A stretch of DNA of 64,000 nucleotides from Lignipirellula cremea (GTDB lineage Bacteria; Planctomycetota; Planctomycetia; Pirellulales; Pirellulaceae): contig NZ_CP036433.1 of the NCBI RefSeq assembly GCF_007751035.1, forward strand, positions 7,173,001 through 7,237,000, in the 5' to 3' direction. Positions 42,415 through 51,744 of the stretch are shown one piece after another; the stretch's first letter is position 1, and the number at the start of each line of letters is the position of its first letter. The position numbers and the translations under genes are program-made. Below the pieces are notes generated by a model. The model was not told the origin of the DNA. It did no database searches and was given only the letters and a program-made list of their open reading frames with translations.

Positions 42415-42586
42415 CTCTTCCCAAAAATGGATTCTCCGCGATCGGAAAAAAGGAAGCAGGCACAGACCGCAGCGGCCAGGAATGAGGGCTGGGCAGGGAA
42501 TCGAATCGAGAAGAACATTAAGAGAGAGAAATCCCGTGGCGGCCATTCATCGCCACCCAAAAACTCCCTCCTGCTTCTCTCCCTTT

Positions 42587-42630
42587 TCCTCTGCGTTTCT
42601 CCGCGCCCTCTGCGGTGAATCCCTCTTCTT
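42587..42630. repeat. Copy of the CTCTGCG 9-nt-period repeat between DUF1501 and feoB
   Basis: Bases 42596-42619 are identical to 16313-16336 (24 of 24), starting TTTCTCCGCGCCC and ending TGCGGTGAA. The flanks repeat units related to CTCTGCGTT. The surrounding 42415-42642 gap between convergent genes has no other feature. It may act as a bidirectional end signal but contains no clear hairpin. Confidence 0.75.
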
Positions 42631-42642
42631 CTTGCTCTCCCC

Positions 42643-44967
42643 TCACGCCCTCATGATGAGCGTGCCGATTTGATACGTCGCCAGGGCGGCGATGTAGGCC
42701 AGGCCGGTCATGTAGACGAAGGTGAAGATGGGCCAGCCCCAGCTGTTGGTTTCTCGTTTGATGACGGCCAGCGTGGCGCCGCATTGGGCGCAGAGGGCGA
42801 AGAAGACCATGATCGATAAGGCGACCGGCAGCGTGTAGACGGGCCGTCCGTCGGGCCATTTGGCGTCCTTCAAGGCTTGCTGCAGCGGGGCGGATTCTTC
42901 GTCATTGTCGTCGCCCAGGTTGTAGATCACGCCGAGCGTGCCGACGATCACTTCGCGAGCCGGGAAAGAGGCGATCGCCGCACATCCAATCCGCCAGTCC
43001 CAGCCCAGCGGACGGACGATCGGCTCGACCCATTTGCCGGCCTGCCCCAGGTAACTTTCCCGCAGCAGAGCGCCGTTGACTTCGCCATCGATGTGGCTTT
43101 CCAGCTCGGCCAGCTGCGTTTCTTTCTCTTGCAGCGCCAGGATCGCCGGATCGGTCGCAGCCGCTTCCTCGCCGTCCGCTGCCTTGGCAGGCGTCGCTTT
43201 GCTCTCTTCCGCTTTGCTCTCTTCCGCTTTGGCGGCAGCTTCGGCGGCCGGTCGCAGGGCTTCTGTTTCGGCCTGGAGCTGGGCCAGTTGGGCCGCATGG
43301 GCGTCGCGGACGGATTGCTCGGTTTCCGCTGAACGCGGGAAATAGGAGACGAGCCAGACCAGGATGCTGACCGCCAGAATCAGCGTGCCGGCCCGGTACA
43401 GAAAGGCCAGGCCGCGGTCCGCCACGCGCGACAGCACGGTGGCGATCGAGGGGATCTTGTAGCCCGGCAGTTCCATCACAAACGGCGGCGTTTCGCCCCG
43501 CAGGATCGTCGACTTCAGCGTCCAGGCGACCAGCACGGCGGCCACAATGCCGACCAGATACATGGCCAGCATCGTCAAGCCTTGCACGCGCCAGTCAGGG
43601 ATAAAGGCCGCAATCAGCAGCGCGTAAACCGGCAGCCGGGCAGAGCAACTCATCAGCGGAGCGACCAGGATCGTGACCAGGCGATCCCGCCGATTCTCAA
43701 TCACGCGGGCCGCCATCACGCCCGGGATGGCGCAGGCGAACGAGGAGAGCAGCGGGATAAACGACTTGCCGCTGAGTCCCACGCGGGACATCAGCTTGTC
43801 CATCAGGTAGGCCGCCCTGGCCATGTAGCCGCAGTCTTCCAGGATGGCGATGAACAGGAACAGAATGAGGATTTGCGGCAGGAAGATGATCACCCCGCCC
43901 ACGCCGCCGATGACGCCATCGACCAGCAGAGAGCGCAGCGGCCCTTCGGCGAGGTTCGCTCCCACCGCCTCGCCCAGCAGGCCGAACAGCCAGTCGATGC
44001 TGTCCATCAATGGCGTGGCGAACCAGAAGATCGACAGGAAGACGACGGCCATCAGCGACACAAAAATGATCGTGCCCAGCACCTTATGCGTCAGCACCGC
44101 ATCGATCCGGTCGCTGAACGTCACCTTGCGGCCTTTGGGCCGCACCACGGCGCCGGCCAGCGTTTTGGACGCCCAGTCGTAACGCGACATCGCTTCGACC
44201 GCCGGCGTGGGAATGCCTTGTTCCGCCAGGCGGGCCCGGGCGGCGGTGACTTCCTCCAGCGCAGAACGGCCGAACCGCTCCGACACGAACGTCTCCACAT
44301 AACCGCCCACATCCAGCAGCAAACGCTCGGCCAGATACCGCGGCAACGGCTTGGTCGCCTGTTGGTTGAGGTGCTTCTCTAGCGCCGTGACTTCCTGCTG
44401 GAATGCTTCGGGAAACGGGCTGACGTACTTCGCAGGCGTTTTGCCAACGGCATTCGCCAGCGCCGTTCTCAGCCCATCGAGTCCCTGCTTCCGGTTGGCC
44501 TGGATCGGGATCACCGGCACGCCGATTTTCTTCTCCAGGGCGGGGATATCGATCGTAATGCCGCGTTCTTCGGCCACATCGATCATGTTCAGGGCGATCA
44601 CCATGGGCAGGCCGACTTCCAGCACCTGGCTGACCAGATACAGGTTCCGCTCCAGGTTGCTGGCATCGATAATGCACAGCACCATGTCGGGCTGCGGCGT
44701 ATCGGCCCGGCGGCCCAGCAGCACATCGACCGCCACCATTTCATCAGGCGACCGGGGCGCCAGACTGTACGAGCCGGGCAGATCGATAAGCGACAACTTT
44801 ACGCCGTCGGCCGTGCAGGAGCCCGTCTTTTTTTCGACCGTTACGCCTGGGTAATTCCCGACGCGCTGACGAATGCCGGAGAGAGCGTTAAAGAGCGTGC
44901 TTTTCCCTGTGTTGGGATTGCCCAGCAAAGCGACGGTCGCCGCCTGGGTAACGTTGCTGATCGACAT
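42643..44967 (-). CDS. feoB: Ferrous-iron transporter FeoB
   Basis: 774 aa inner-membrane Fe2+ permease. G-domain motifs: G1 GNPNTGKST (16-24), G3 DLPG (62-65), G4 NMID (127-130). Membrane part includes GVGGVIIFLPQILILFLFIA (gate I region), then GLSGKSFIPLLSSFACAIPG and SFPAREVIVGTLG (gate II), ending IAALATYQIGTLIMRA. Oddity: an insert of roughly 90 residues (about 550-640, ETEALRPAAEAAAKAEESKA, KAADGEEAAATDP) in a loop before the last transmembrane region. Third gene of feoA-feoA-feoB. No feoC is seen. Confidence 0.92.
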   Translation of the reverse strand: MSISNVTQAATVALLGNPNTGKSTLFNALSGIRQRVGNYPGVTVEKKTGSCTADGVKLSLIDLPGSYSLAPRSPDEMVAVDVLLGRRADTPQPDMVLCIIDASNLERNLYLVSQVLEVGLPMVIALNMIDVAEERGITIDIPALEKKIGVPVIPIQANRKQGLDGLRTALANAVGKTPAKYVSPFPEAFQQEVTALEKHLNQQATKPLPRYLAERLLLDVGGYVETFVSERFGRSALEEVTAARARLAEQGIPTPAVEAMSRYDWASKTLAGAVVRPKGRKVTFSDRIDAVLTHKVLGTIIFVSLMAVVFLSIFWFATPLMDSIDWLFGLLGEAVGANLAEGPLRSLLVDGVIGGVGGVIIFLPQILILFLFIAILEDCGYMARAAYLMDKLMSRVGLSGKSFIPLLSSFACAIPGVMAARVIENRRDRLVTILVAPLMSCSARLPVYALLIAAFIPDWRVQGLTMLAMYLVGIVAAVLVAWTLKSTILRGETPPFVMELPGYKIPSIATVLSRVADRGLAFLYRAGTLILAVSILVWLVSYFPRSAETEQSVRDAHAAQLAQLQAETEALRPAAEAAAKAEESKAEESKATPAKAADGEEAAATDPAILALQEKETQLAELESHIDGEVNGALLRESYLGQAGKWVEPIVRPLGWDWRIGCAAIASFPAREVIVGTLGVIYNLGDDNDEESAPLQQALKDAKWPDGRPVYTLPVALSIMVFFALCAQCGATLAVIKRETNSWGWPIFTFVYMTGLAYIAALATYQIGTLIMRA

Positions 44968-45161
44968 AGATAAGGTGTGGGGGTAAGGGGCGGGAAGGCT
45001 GGCCGGTCAAGGGCGCCGCGTCCCCTGGATTGATCGCTGGCGGGATGGAGAGGGCTGGCGAAAGCCGGGATTTCACAGATTATTTGCCATCGCCCGGTTT
45101 CCTGTTCGTCGGGCTGCGGGAACGTTCGACCTTGCCAAGCGAGCCGAATCAATCGGCCCGT

Positions 45162-45407
45162 TTATACGTCGGCGGCCAGCAGTTCGATCGAGACCCGGGC
45201 GGCCTCGGTGCGTCGCAGGCTCAAGCGGTAACCGCGCAGTTCAAATTCCAGCGGGTCGCCCATCAGCGCGGAGTTGATGTAGGTCACCTCGACGCCCGGC
45301 GCCAGACCCATTTCTAACAGGCGGACGCCGATCGCATCGGCTCCGTCAACGCCCGTTACTTGTGCGGTCTGGCCGACCGTCAGGTCCGCCAACGTCTTGC
45401 TTTTCAC
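45162..45407 (-). CDS. feoA: FeoA-type protein, downstream copy
   Basis: 81 aa from GTG 45407, which overlaps the stop of the preceding FeoA as GTGA. SH3-like FeoA fold: TLADLTVGQTAQVTGVDGADAIG, RLLEMGLAPGVEVTYINSALMGD and ELRGYRLSLRRTEAARVSIEL, with the family LLEMGL/PG signature. Cytoplasmic helper of FeoB GTPase activity. A longer in-frame ORF upstream is a shadow of the neighbouring copy. A 194-base gap (44968-45161) precedes feoB. Confidence 0.88.
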   Translation of the reverse strand: MKSKTLADLTVGQTAQVTGVDGADAIGVRLLEMGLAPGVEVTYINSALMGDPLEFELRGYRLSLRRTEAARVSIELLAADV

Positions 45408-45643
45408 ACCAATTCTCCCAGAGTGACCAGAACGCTGAGGGCTTCGTTCTCGCGAAAGCATAACTTTCCCCCATGCAATCGGATTATACACGGCGTGCCT
45501 GATTGCACCATTTCCACCATGACCCCTTGTCGCAGGCCCAGCTCTTCCAGCCGATGCACATGATCCGACGAACCCATAATCTGGCTCACATGACCAGCAT
45601 GGCCAGGAGGCAAACAGTGCAATGGCATCAGCTCGTGCGACAT
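45404..45643 (-). CDS. feoA: FeoA-type protein, upstream copy
   Basis: 79 aa. MPLHCLPPGHAGHVSQIMG, HRLEELGLRQGVMVEMVQSG and CIIRLHGGKLCFRENEALSVLV follow the FeoA pattern, with ELGL replacing the usual MGL and GGKLCFR as the G-x-R-x-S-like strand. Its Cys and His residues are unusual for FeoA. Two FeoA genes before feoB occur in several phyla, where the copies are thought to form a heteromeric regulator. It is first in the operon, with the candidate operator 27 nt upstream of its ATG 45643. Confidence 0.82.
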   Translation of the reverse strand: MSHELMPLHCLPPGHAGHVSQIMGSSDHVHRLEELGLRQGVMVEMVQSGTPCIIRLHGGKLCFRENEALSVLVTLGELV

Positions 45644-45669
45644 GGGCGGGCAGGCGGGGAGTGGGGGAG

Positions 45670-45686
45670 TTGAGAGAGATTCTCAA
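45670..45686 (-). promoter_or_regulatory. Possible iron-responsive (Fur-like) operator upstream of feoA
   Basis: TTGAGA-GAGAT-TCTCAA (6-bp arms, 5-nt centre) with the adjoining AATAATGAAGATTCTAAT on its distal side. On the coding strand the TTGAGAATC core resembles Fur-box half-sites. The position 27-43 nt before the first feoA ATG fits repression at the promoter. No matrix score was computed. Confidence 0.35.
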
Positions 45687-45824
45687 TAATGAAGATTCTA
45701 ATAGTCGGCCGCCGCCTTGGCAATGTCGCGTTGATCCGGCCCCCCAGAATATTCGCCACCCTGGCGCCGGGTCGGTTCTCTTTGAGAACGTGGTGAATGC
45801 CTTACCCCTTCTAGCCGGGGAGCC

Positions 45825-47255
45825 CTATTCGTCGATGCCGTACTGTTCCAGCTTCTTTTTGAGCGTGGTGCGGTGCATGCCCAGCACGCGCGCGGCGGCC
45901 GCGACCTGGCCGCGACTGTGGGCGACGGCGGCCGCCAGCACGGGCGGCTCCACCAGATTCAACAGCCGCTGGTGCAGATCGGCCAGATCCCCGGTCGCCA
46001 GCTCCTCTTCCGTCCAGCCGGTGAGGAGCGCCGCCAGCTGTTCCTGCGGCGAACCCTGCGGGGTCGCATGCGTCGGCGGGGCGGGAGCAGGCAGGTGATC
46101 AGGTTCAATGACCGCATCGCGGGCCAGGATCAGGGCGTGTTCCACCGCGTTTCGCAGTTCGCGCACGTTCCCCCACCAGGAGCGACTTTCCAGTTCGGCC
46201 AGGGCCGCTTCGCTGATGCGGGCGTTCTTTTTCTTCGCTCCTGTCGAGTCGCTGCCCGCGCTCGCGCCCGAGTCTCCCGCCGGGCCGTCGGCCAGGCTGG
46301 CCAGAAAGTGGCGGGCCAGTTCGCGAATGTCGCCCGGCCGGCTGCGCAGCGGCGGCAGGTCGATCTGGAACGTGGACAAGCGGAAATACAGATCGTGGCG
46401 AAACTCTCCGGTCACCGTTAGTCGCTGCAGGTCGCGATGCGTGGCTGAGACAACGCGGAAACTGGTCGGCGTGGGCCGATCGGCCCCGACCGGCGTCACT
46501 TCGCCTTGCTCCAGGCAGCGAAGCAGTTTGACCTGCGTCGGCAGGGGGATATCGGCGACCTCGTCGAGAAACAGCGTCCCGCCTGAGGCTTCCACCAGCA
46601 ACCCCTTGCGGGCTTGCTCCGCGCCGGTGAACGCCCCGCGGACATGTCCGAACAGCTCGCTTTCCGCCAAAGCCGGGCTGAGAGCGGCCACGTTGACGGC
46701 AATAAACGGTCCGTCGCTGCGGCGACTATAGCGATGGATGGCCCGGGCGGCCAGTTCCTTGCCGACGCCGCTTTCTCCCTGGAGCAGCACGCTGGCTTCC
46801 CGCGGCGCCGCCAGGGCGATCCGCTTGAAAACCTCCTGCATGGCGAGCGAAGAACCGACGAGCCCTTCGACACGTTCCGAGGTCGCCGGCGATTCCACCG
46901 CCGGCTCCAGGGCGCGGGTCAGCACCTGTTCAATCTGGTTGAGATCAAACGGCTTGACGATGTATTCAAACACGCCCGCGTTGATCGCTTGCACGGCCGT
47001 TTCCAGATCGCCAAAGGCCGTGATCACAATGATCGGCGCGGCTCCAGTATGCTGGCGCAGTTCGCGGATGGCGGAGAGCCCATCGATGCCCGGCAGGCGA
47101 ATATCCAGCACGACCGCCTGCGGCGTCTCCTGGGCGGCCAGTTCGATGGCGCGTTCGGCGGTGGAGGCGGTGACGGCGGCGTAGCCCATCCGGCGACTCA
47201 ATTGCTCCAGCGCCCAACAGATAGAAGGTTCGTCGTCGACGATCAAAATGGCCAT
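45825..47255 (-). CDS. NtrC-family sigma54 response regulator
   Basis: 476 aa in three domains. Receiver (1-120) with Asp7, Asp8, phosphoacceptor Asp51 and Lys101. AAA+ (about 130-365): Walker A GESGVGKE (160-167), the sigma54-contact loop GAFTGA (207-212), Walker B GGTLFLDEVAD (Asp231-Glu232), and R-finger region RHDLYFRL. C-terminal Fis-type HTH (HSRGQVAAAARVLGMHRTTLKKKLEQ). Activates sigma54 promoters by ATP hydrolysis. The ATG overlaps the stop of the kinase gene by one nucleotide. The DNA-binding target is not visible here. Confidence 0.93.
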   Translation of the reverse strand: MAILIVDDEPSICWALEQLSRRMGYAAVTASTAERAIELAAQETPQAVVLDIRLPGIDGLSAIRELRQHTGAAPIIVITAFGDLETAVQAINAGVFEYIVKPFDLNQIEQVLTRALEPAVESPATSERVEGLVGSSLAMQEVFKRIALAAPREASVLLQGESGVGKELAARAIHRYSRRSDGPFIAVNVAALSPALAESELFGHVRGAFTGAEQARKGLLVEASGGTLFLDEVADIPLPTQVKLLRCLEQGEVTPVGADRPTPTSFRVVSATHRDLQRLTVTGEFRHDLYFRLSTFQIDLPPLRSRPGDIRELARHFLASLADGPAGDSGASAGSDSTGAKKKNARISEAALAELESRSWWGNVRELRNAVEHALILARDAVIEPDHLPAPAPPTHATPQGSPQEQLAALLTGWTEEELATGDLADLHQRLLNLVEPPVLAAAVAHSRGQVAAAARVLGMHRTTLKKKLEQYGIDE

Positions 47256-48661
47256 TAAAGAATCGGCACGGCGGCGGGCGCCGGCCCCTGTGCTAACGGG
47301 ATGGTGACTTGGAATTCGGTCTGTCCCAGCCGTCGTGAAAAGGCGATCCGCCCGGCGTGCGCTTCCGCGACCATTCTGGCAATCGCGAGCCCCAGCCCGG
47401 CTCCTTCCCGTTTCTCGGTAATCAACGGCTCAAACATCTGCTGGCTATCGATTCCCGGCCCGGGGCCCGTATCGGCCACCCGGAGCACCGCGTGTGCATC
47501 GCTTGCAGTCACTGTCATTGTAACCTGTCGCACGGGAACGGTCTCGCCCGGCCTGATCTGGGCGGCCGCCTCCACCCCGTTGAGGGCCAGGTTGATCACC
47601 ATCTGTTCCAGTTCGTCAGCCGCTCCCCACACCAGGACCGGCCCGTCGGCAGCGGGAGCCTGGAGCGTCACCCCCACATGCTGGGCGGCGGGCGAGAGCA
47701 GCGGCAACAACGTTTGCACCAGCGCCCCCAGGTCGACCTGTTCCCGATTGGACGACGCCGGCTGTCCCAGCGTGAGGAACCGCCGCAGGTACTTTTCCAT
47801 CAGGGTCAGCTGGCGGACGGCCACCTCCAGGTACTCGTCCGCTCCTTGCGGGCAGTCGCGACCATGCAGATCGAGCGCCATGCGGCAACCGGTGGCTGCG
47901 TTCCGCAACTGATGGGCGACGCTGCCGCCCAGCTGGCCCAGAGCACTCAAGCGTTCCTTGCGACGGACCTCGTCCTCGTAACGGACCAGGATTGCGGCCA
48001 TCCGATTGACGGCTTCCGCCAGATCACGGATTTCGTCGTTCTGGACGGGCGTCGGCATGGGGGCGAAGTCGCCTTCGGCGATCCGCTCTACCTGGCTGCG
48101 GAGCTGTCCAATCGGCCGGGTCGCGCGGGCGGCGACGACCGCCGTCACGCCAATCAGGGCAAGCAGTGCCAGGACGCCAATGACCAGCGGCGGCCAGATC
48201 TCTTCGTTCCGGGCTTTCCGCCATTCCGCCCGCGGATACAGGATGTGCAGCAGCACGCGATCGCCGCCTACGGCCCGCCGATCAAGTTCCACGATCATGT
48301 GGAAGAACTCTTTGCCGGCCAGTTCGACCGGTCCTGTCAGTTGTAGCGACTGCCAGTTCTGGACCGGTTCGCCCGTGGGCAGGGGAATCAGCTGCTCGCT
48401 GCTGACGGCGAGCAGTTCACCTTCGAGACTGGTCGCGGCGTACTCGGCCCCGCTCAGTCCTTGCATCTGTCGCAACACGACCGCCCCCAGGGGGAAGTTC
48501 GACTGCGAGAGCGTTTCGGCCACGTTCCGCAGCCGGCCTTCCAGCTGCTGTTGCTGGCGACGGGTCGACAGCCACGCGTTGAGCACGCTGACGGCCGCCA
48601 TCGCAGCCAACAGCACGCCGGCCATGGGCGCGAGTAATTGAAATCGTAACGGGTAACGCAT
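47255..48661 (-). CDS. Sensor histidine kinase partner of the NtrC-type regulator
   Basis: 468 aa. Two TM helices (about 9-29 and 156-177) enclose a periplasmic sensor of roughly 125 residues; a HAMP segment follows (TRPIGQLRSQVERIAEGDF). HisKA has phosphoacceptor His250 in SVAHQLRNAATG, and the catalytic domain has N-box VINLALNGVEAA and G-box DTGPGPG and GAGLGLAIARMV. The kinase would phosphorylate Asp51 of the coupled regulator. No ligand can be deduced. Divergent from the DapA-like gene (171-base gap). Confidence 0.92.
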   Translation of the reverse strand: MRYPLRFQLLAPMAGVLLAAMAAVSVLNAWLSTRRQQQQLEGRLRNVAETLSQSNFPLGAVVLRQMQGLSGAEYAATSLEGELLAVSSEQLIPLPTGEPVQNWQSLQLTGPVELAGKEFFHMIVELDRRAVGGDRVLLHILYPRAEWRKARNEEIWPPLVIGVLALLALIGVTAVVAARATRPIGQLRSQVERIAEGDFAPMPTPVQNDEIRDLAEAVNRMAAILVRYEDEVRRKERLSALGQLGGSVAHQLRNAATGCRMALDLHGRDCPQGADEYLEVAVRQLTLMEKYLRRFLTLGQPASSNREQVDLGALVQTLLPLLSPAAQHVGVTLQAPAADGPVLVWGAADELEQMVINLALNGVEAAAQIRPGETVPVRQVTMTVTASDAHAVLRVADTGPGPGIDSQQMFEPLITEKREGAGLGLAIARMVAEAHAGRIAFSRRLGQTEFQVTIPLAQGPAPAAVPIL

Positions 48662-48832
48662 CGACCCTACCTGGAAATACGTAAGCAGCGCCGCAGAATC
48701 GCACCGGTTGGCCGCCGAGCCAGGAAACTCGGGCGAATGTTTTGTCGCGGCGACGTCAGGCTCAAGCTATGATAGAAAGAAAAGTCGCCCTTTGTTGGAG
48801 ACTGTCTCCTGGAATCTCTGTCCTTTCCCGCG

Positions 48833-49882
48833 ATGCGCCCGCCGATGAACAGCCCTTCCCGCCTGCAAGGAATTTTCACGCCCAACATTGTGCCGCTCGA
48901 TGCACAGGGCGAAATCAACGAGTCGGAAACCCGGCGATATGTCGACTGGCTGATCGACCGTGGCGTGCATGGCCTGTATCCCAACGGATCGACCGGCGAA
49001 TTCACCCGCTTTACCGTGGAAGAACGCCGTCGCATTATCGAAATTATCGCCGACCAGACCGCTGGCCGCGTGCCGATCCTGGCCGGAGCCGCCGAAGCCA
49101 ACACGCGGGAGACGATCCGCGCCTGCGAACATTACCACAGCCTGGGCGTCAGGGCGGTCGCGATTGTGGCGCCGTTTTATTTCAAGCTGAGCCCGGCCGG
49201 CGTGTTCGCCTATTTCAAAGAGATCGCGGATAACTCGCCGATCGACATTACCCTGTACAACATCCCGTTGTTCGCCTCGCCGATCGACGTGCCGACGGTC
49301 GCCAAACTGGCTGAGTCGTGCGACAAGATCGTCGCCATCAAGGATTCGTCCGGCGACATCCCCCATATGATGCGGATGATCGCCCAGGTGCGGCCGCTGC
49401 GGCCCGACTTCAGCTTTCTGACCGGCTGGGACGCCGCGCTCATGCCGCTGTTGCTGATCGGATGCGACGGCGGAACCAACGCCACCTCGGGCGTGGTGCC
49501 GGAAATTACGCGCAAGCTCTACGATCTGACCATGGCGGGAAAAATCGACGAAGCCCGCAGCCTGCAGTATCGCTTGCTCACGCTGTTCGACGCCATGATT
49601 CTGAATTGCGAGTTCCCCGAAGGCTTCCGCGCCGCCTTGCGGCTGCGGGGGATCAACACGGGCGTCGGTCGCCAGCCGCAATCGCCGACGCAGCAGATCG
49701 CCCTGGACCAGCTCAGCCGGGAACTGCAGTGCCTGTTGTCGGCGGCCGGCTTTACGGACGAACCGATCGGCGGCTGCCCTGTCGGCCAGATGCAGGACGA
49801 CGCCCAATACGACTCGGACGAAATCACCCGGATCGTGCAAGGCGTGGTCGGCGAACTCAAACGCCGCGGCATGGCCCATTAA
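48833..49882 (+). CDS. Dihydrodipicolinate synthase/N-acetylneuraminate lyase (DapA) superfamily protein
   Basis: 349 aa; ATG 48845 is an alternative start. TIM-barrel class I aldolase: GSTGE (52-56), proton-shuttle Tyr142 in LYNIPLF, Schiff-base Lys170 in AIKDSSGD. The 2-keto-acid-binding loop region is present, so the enzyme likely condenses or cleaves a pyruvate unit. The C-terminus is extended by about 45 residues ([20 protein letters not shown]) relative to typical DapA (about 295), so it need not be DHDPS; no dap or sialic-acid genes lie near. Substrate uncertain. Confidence 0.85.
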   Translation: MRPPMNSPSRLQGIFTPNIVPLDAQGEINESETRRYVDWLIDRGVHGLYPNGSTGEFTRFTVEERRRIIEIIADQTAGRVPILAGAAEANTRETIRACEHYHSLGVRAVAIVAPFYFKLSPAGVFAYFKEIADNSPIDITLYNIPLFASPIDVPTVAKLAESCDKIVAIKDSSGDIPHMMRMIAQVRPLRPDFSFLTGWDAALMPLLLIGCDGGTNATSGVVPEITRKLYDLTMAGKIDEARSLQYRLLTLFDAMILNCEFPEGFRAALRLRGINTGVGRQPQSPTQQIALDQLSRELQCLLSAAGFTDEPIGGCPVGQMQDDAQYDSDEITRIVQGVVGELKRRGMAH

Positions 49883-50043
49883 GCAATCAGCACGGGCCCA
49901 GCGTTAGAGCCACCCGGCTCCCCCAGACCTGACGGGCTGGCGTTCCCGGCGGCGAGCGGACTCACAAATGATTGGGTTTTGCGGATAAACCGGGCCGATC
50001 GCCTGGTGGGGAAGAACTTTTTTCGAGAACCCGTTTCCCCCTC

Positions 50044-50071
50044 TTGCAATGATCGGCTTCGTGCGTAAACT
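50044..50071 (+). promoter_or_regulatory. Promoter of tRNA-Leu
   Basis: TTGCAA (50044-50049) and TAAACT (50066-50071) with 16-nt spacing, 15 nt before the tRNA 5' end. Confidence 0.6.
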
Positions 50072-50085
50072 ATCCTTTTCCAACT

Positions 50086-50169
<84 letters not shown>

Positions 50170-50263
50170 TTGGTTTTTCTTTCGACGATGTTTCGGCTGC
50201 AGGCCGAACGTCGTCTGGCCGGTGGGCGGCAGTTCTTTCGCCCCGCATGGATCTTCTGGCAAC

Positions 50264-51373
50264 GTGAGCGATACTCCATTGCCGCCGCCTGAAGAATCTC
50301 CTGGCTTGCCTGCGGAACCTGTTCCGGCAGCAGCTTTCCCCGATCTGGATTCCAGCAACTCAGAGCTGTCTCCTGCAAACGACGCCTGCCTGACGCTAGC
50401 GCCTCGTCCCCAGGGGCCGATCGCACGCTTCTTCCTCGACGCCACGAATCGGCTGCGCACGCCGTTTCGCCTTTTCCTGTTTATTGTGGTGCTGGCTGTT
50501 CTGCTGGTAGGACTGCAGATTGACGTCTTCCTGGCCCTGGTGGCAGGGCTGTTATGGCAAGAGGTTCCCCTGGGCGAAGTGGGGCCGCGGATCCTGCAGC
50601 TGGCCGATACGCAGCCGCTGGCCCTGCAGTTCTTTCTGGCCGGACCGACCGTGCTGGTCACGCTTGTCGTGCTGGAGTTGTTCCGCCGGCAGGTTGACCG
50701 GCGGACGCTCATGTCGTCGGGCTTTGTCCCGGTCACCGCGCGTCGAGTCGGTTTGGCAGGCTTCGGCCTGGTTATCGGCGGCGGAGTGATTGCCGCCGGG
50801 GCTTTTTTCGCCTGGGCGGCCGGCCAGTATGTCGCGAGCGATCCCGCGCCAATTGGCTGGGTCTGGTGGTCGCTGCTTCCGACCCTGATTTTGATGGCGT
50901 TTTTTGAGGAGATCGTCTTTCGCGGCTATCTGCTGCAGAACTTTCGCGATATCGGCTGGCCCGTGACAGGGGTGGTGATCAGTTCCGTCCTGTTCTGGCT
51001 GGTGCACTCCTTTAATCCGGCCGCCTGGTCGACCGTCTGGATCGGCGTCAACCTGTTCGGCGCTGGCGTCGCCCTCAGTCTGGCCTATATGGCCAGCGGT
51101 GATATCTGGTTTCCTACCGCGGTGCATTTCGCCTGGAACTATATGCAGGCGCCGTTGCTGGGAATTCCGGTCAGCGGGATGGAAACGGAGTCGCTGCTGC
51201 GCATCGAACCGCGGCCTGATATCGCCGACTGGATCAGCGGCGGCGGCTTCGGGCTGGAAGGATCGGCAGTCTGCATTCCGCTGAATCTGGTCCTGTGTGC
51301 GATTTTTGGCGCTATGATCTGGCGTCAATCCGCCGGCAAGATCGACGCCAGCCTGCCTGCAGACGAGCGATAA
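50264..51373 (+). CDS. CPBP-family intramembrane metalloprotease (CAAX-like)
   Basis: 369 aa from GTG 50264, chosen because the longer frame starts inside tRNA-Leu. Polar Pro-rich N-terminus (to about 50), then roughly seven to eight TM segments. Family motifs: EEIVFRG (Glu215, Glu216, Arg220), WLVHSFNP (His248) and VHFAWNYMQ (His288, Asn292). Homologs process membrane proteins or bacteriocin-related peptides, but many have unknown substrates. Ribosome binding site is weak. No adjacent peptide gene was seen. Confidence 0.8.
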   Translation: MSDTPLPPPEESPGLPAEPVPAAAFPDLDSSNSELSPANDACLTLAPRPQGPIARFFLDATNRLRTPFRLFLFIVVLAVLLVGLQIDVFLALVAGLLWQEVPLGEVGPRILQLADTQPLALQFFLAGPTVLVTLVVLELFRRQVDRRTLMSSGFVPVTARRVGLAGFGLVIGGGVIAAGAFFAWAAGQYVASDPAPIGWVWWSLLPTLILMAFFEEIVFRGYLLQNFRDIGWPVTGVVISSVLFWLVHSFNPAAWSTVWIGVNLFGAGVALSLAYMASGDIWFPTAVHFAWNYMQAPLLGIPVSGMETESLLRIEPRPDIADWISGGGFGLEGSAVCIPLNLVLCAIFGAMIWRQSAGKIDASLPADER

Positions 51374-51744
51374 TTTCGCCGAGAGCTCCTGCGGTAAGGG
51401 CGTCTTGCCACTGCGGATGCGTGAGTCCCTGAAAGAGCCGGCCCATGCAACAAGGGGGCGAATGCGATAGACAGGGAAACCCGCTCTCCCCCATCATGAT
51501 CTTGCCCTGGATCGCCGACGGGGTGGAAAACAACGGCGACAAAAGTTCCGTGAACCTTACCCCAGGAAAGAATCGTATTGATTCGTAAAGGCCGGGGTGA
51601 TACATAAATGTTTTCCCAGTTTGGCTAGTTAGCAATCTTGCCGCTGGGGCTGTGGCCGTTTACGATGGAAGTAACTTCTTTCTTACGAATAAGATAAGTA
51701 AACGGAATTAGCTTTCTTACCTCTCTTCCCTCCAAGAGGTTGCA
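51374..51744. other. Intergenic region upstream of the S41 protease
   Basis: 371 bases with no ORF, tRNA or strong palindrome that I can support. The last 100 bases are AT-rich relative to the neighbourhood (TTCTTACGAATAAGATAAGT) and probably contain the protease promoter, with TAAGAT as a possible -10; no -35 was identified. Confidence 0.4.

Noticed and set aside
42415-42642. Terminator between DUF1501 and feoB
   Set aside because: No GC stem followed by a T-run; the repeat lacks a convincing hairpin.
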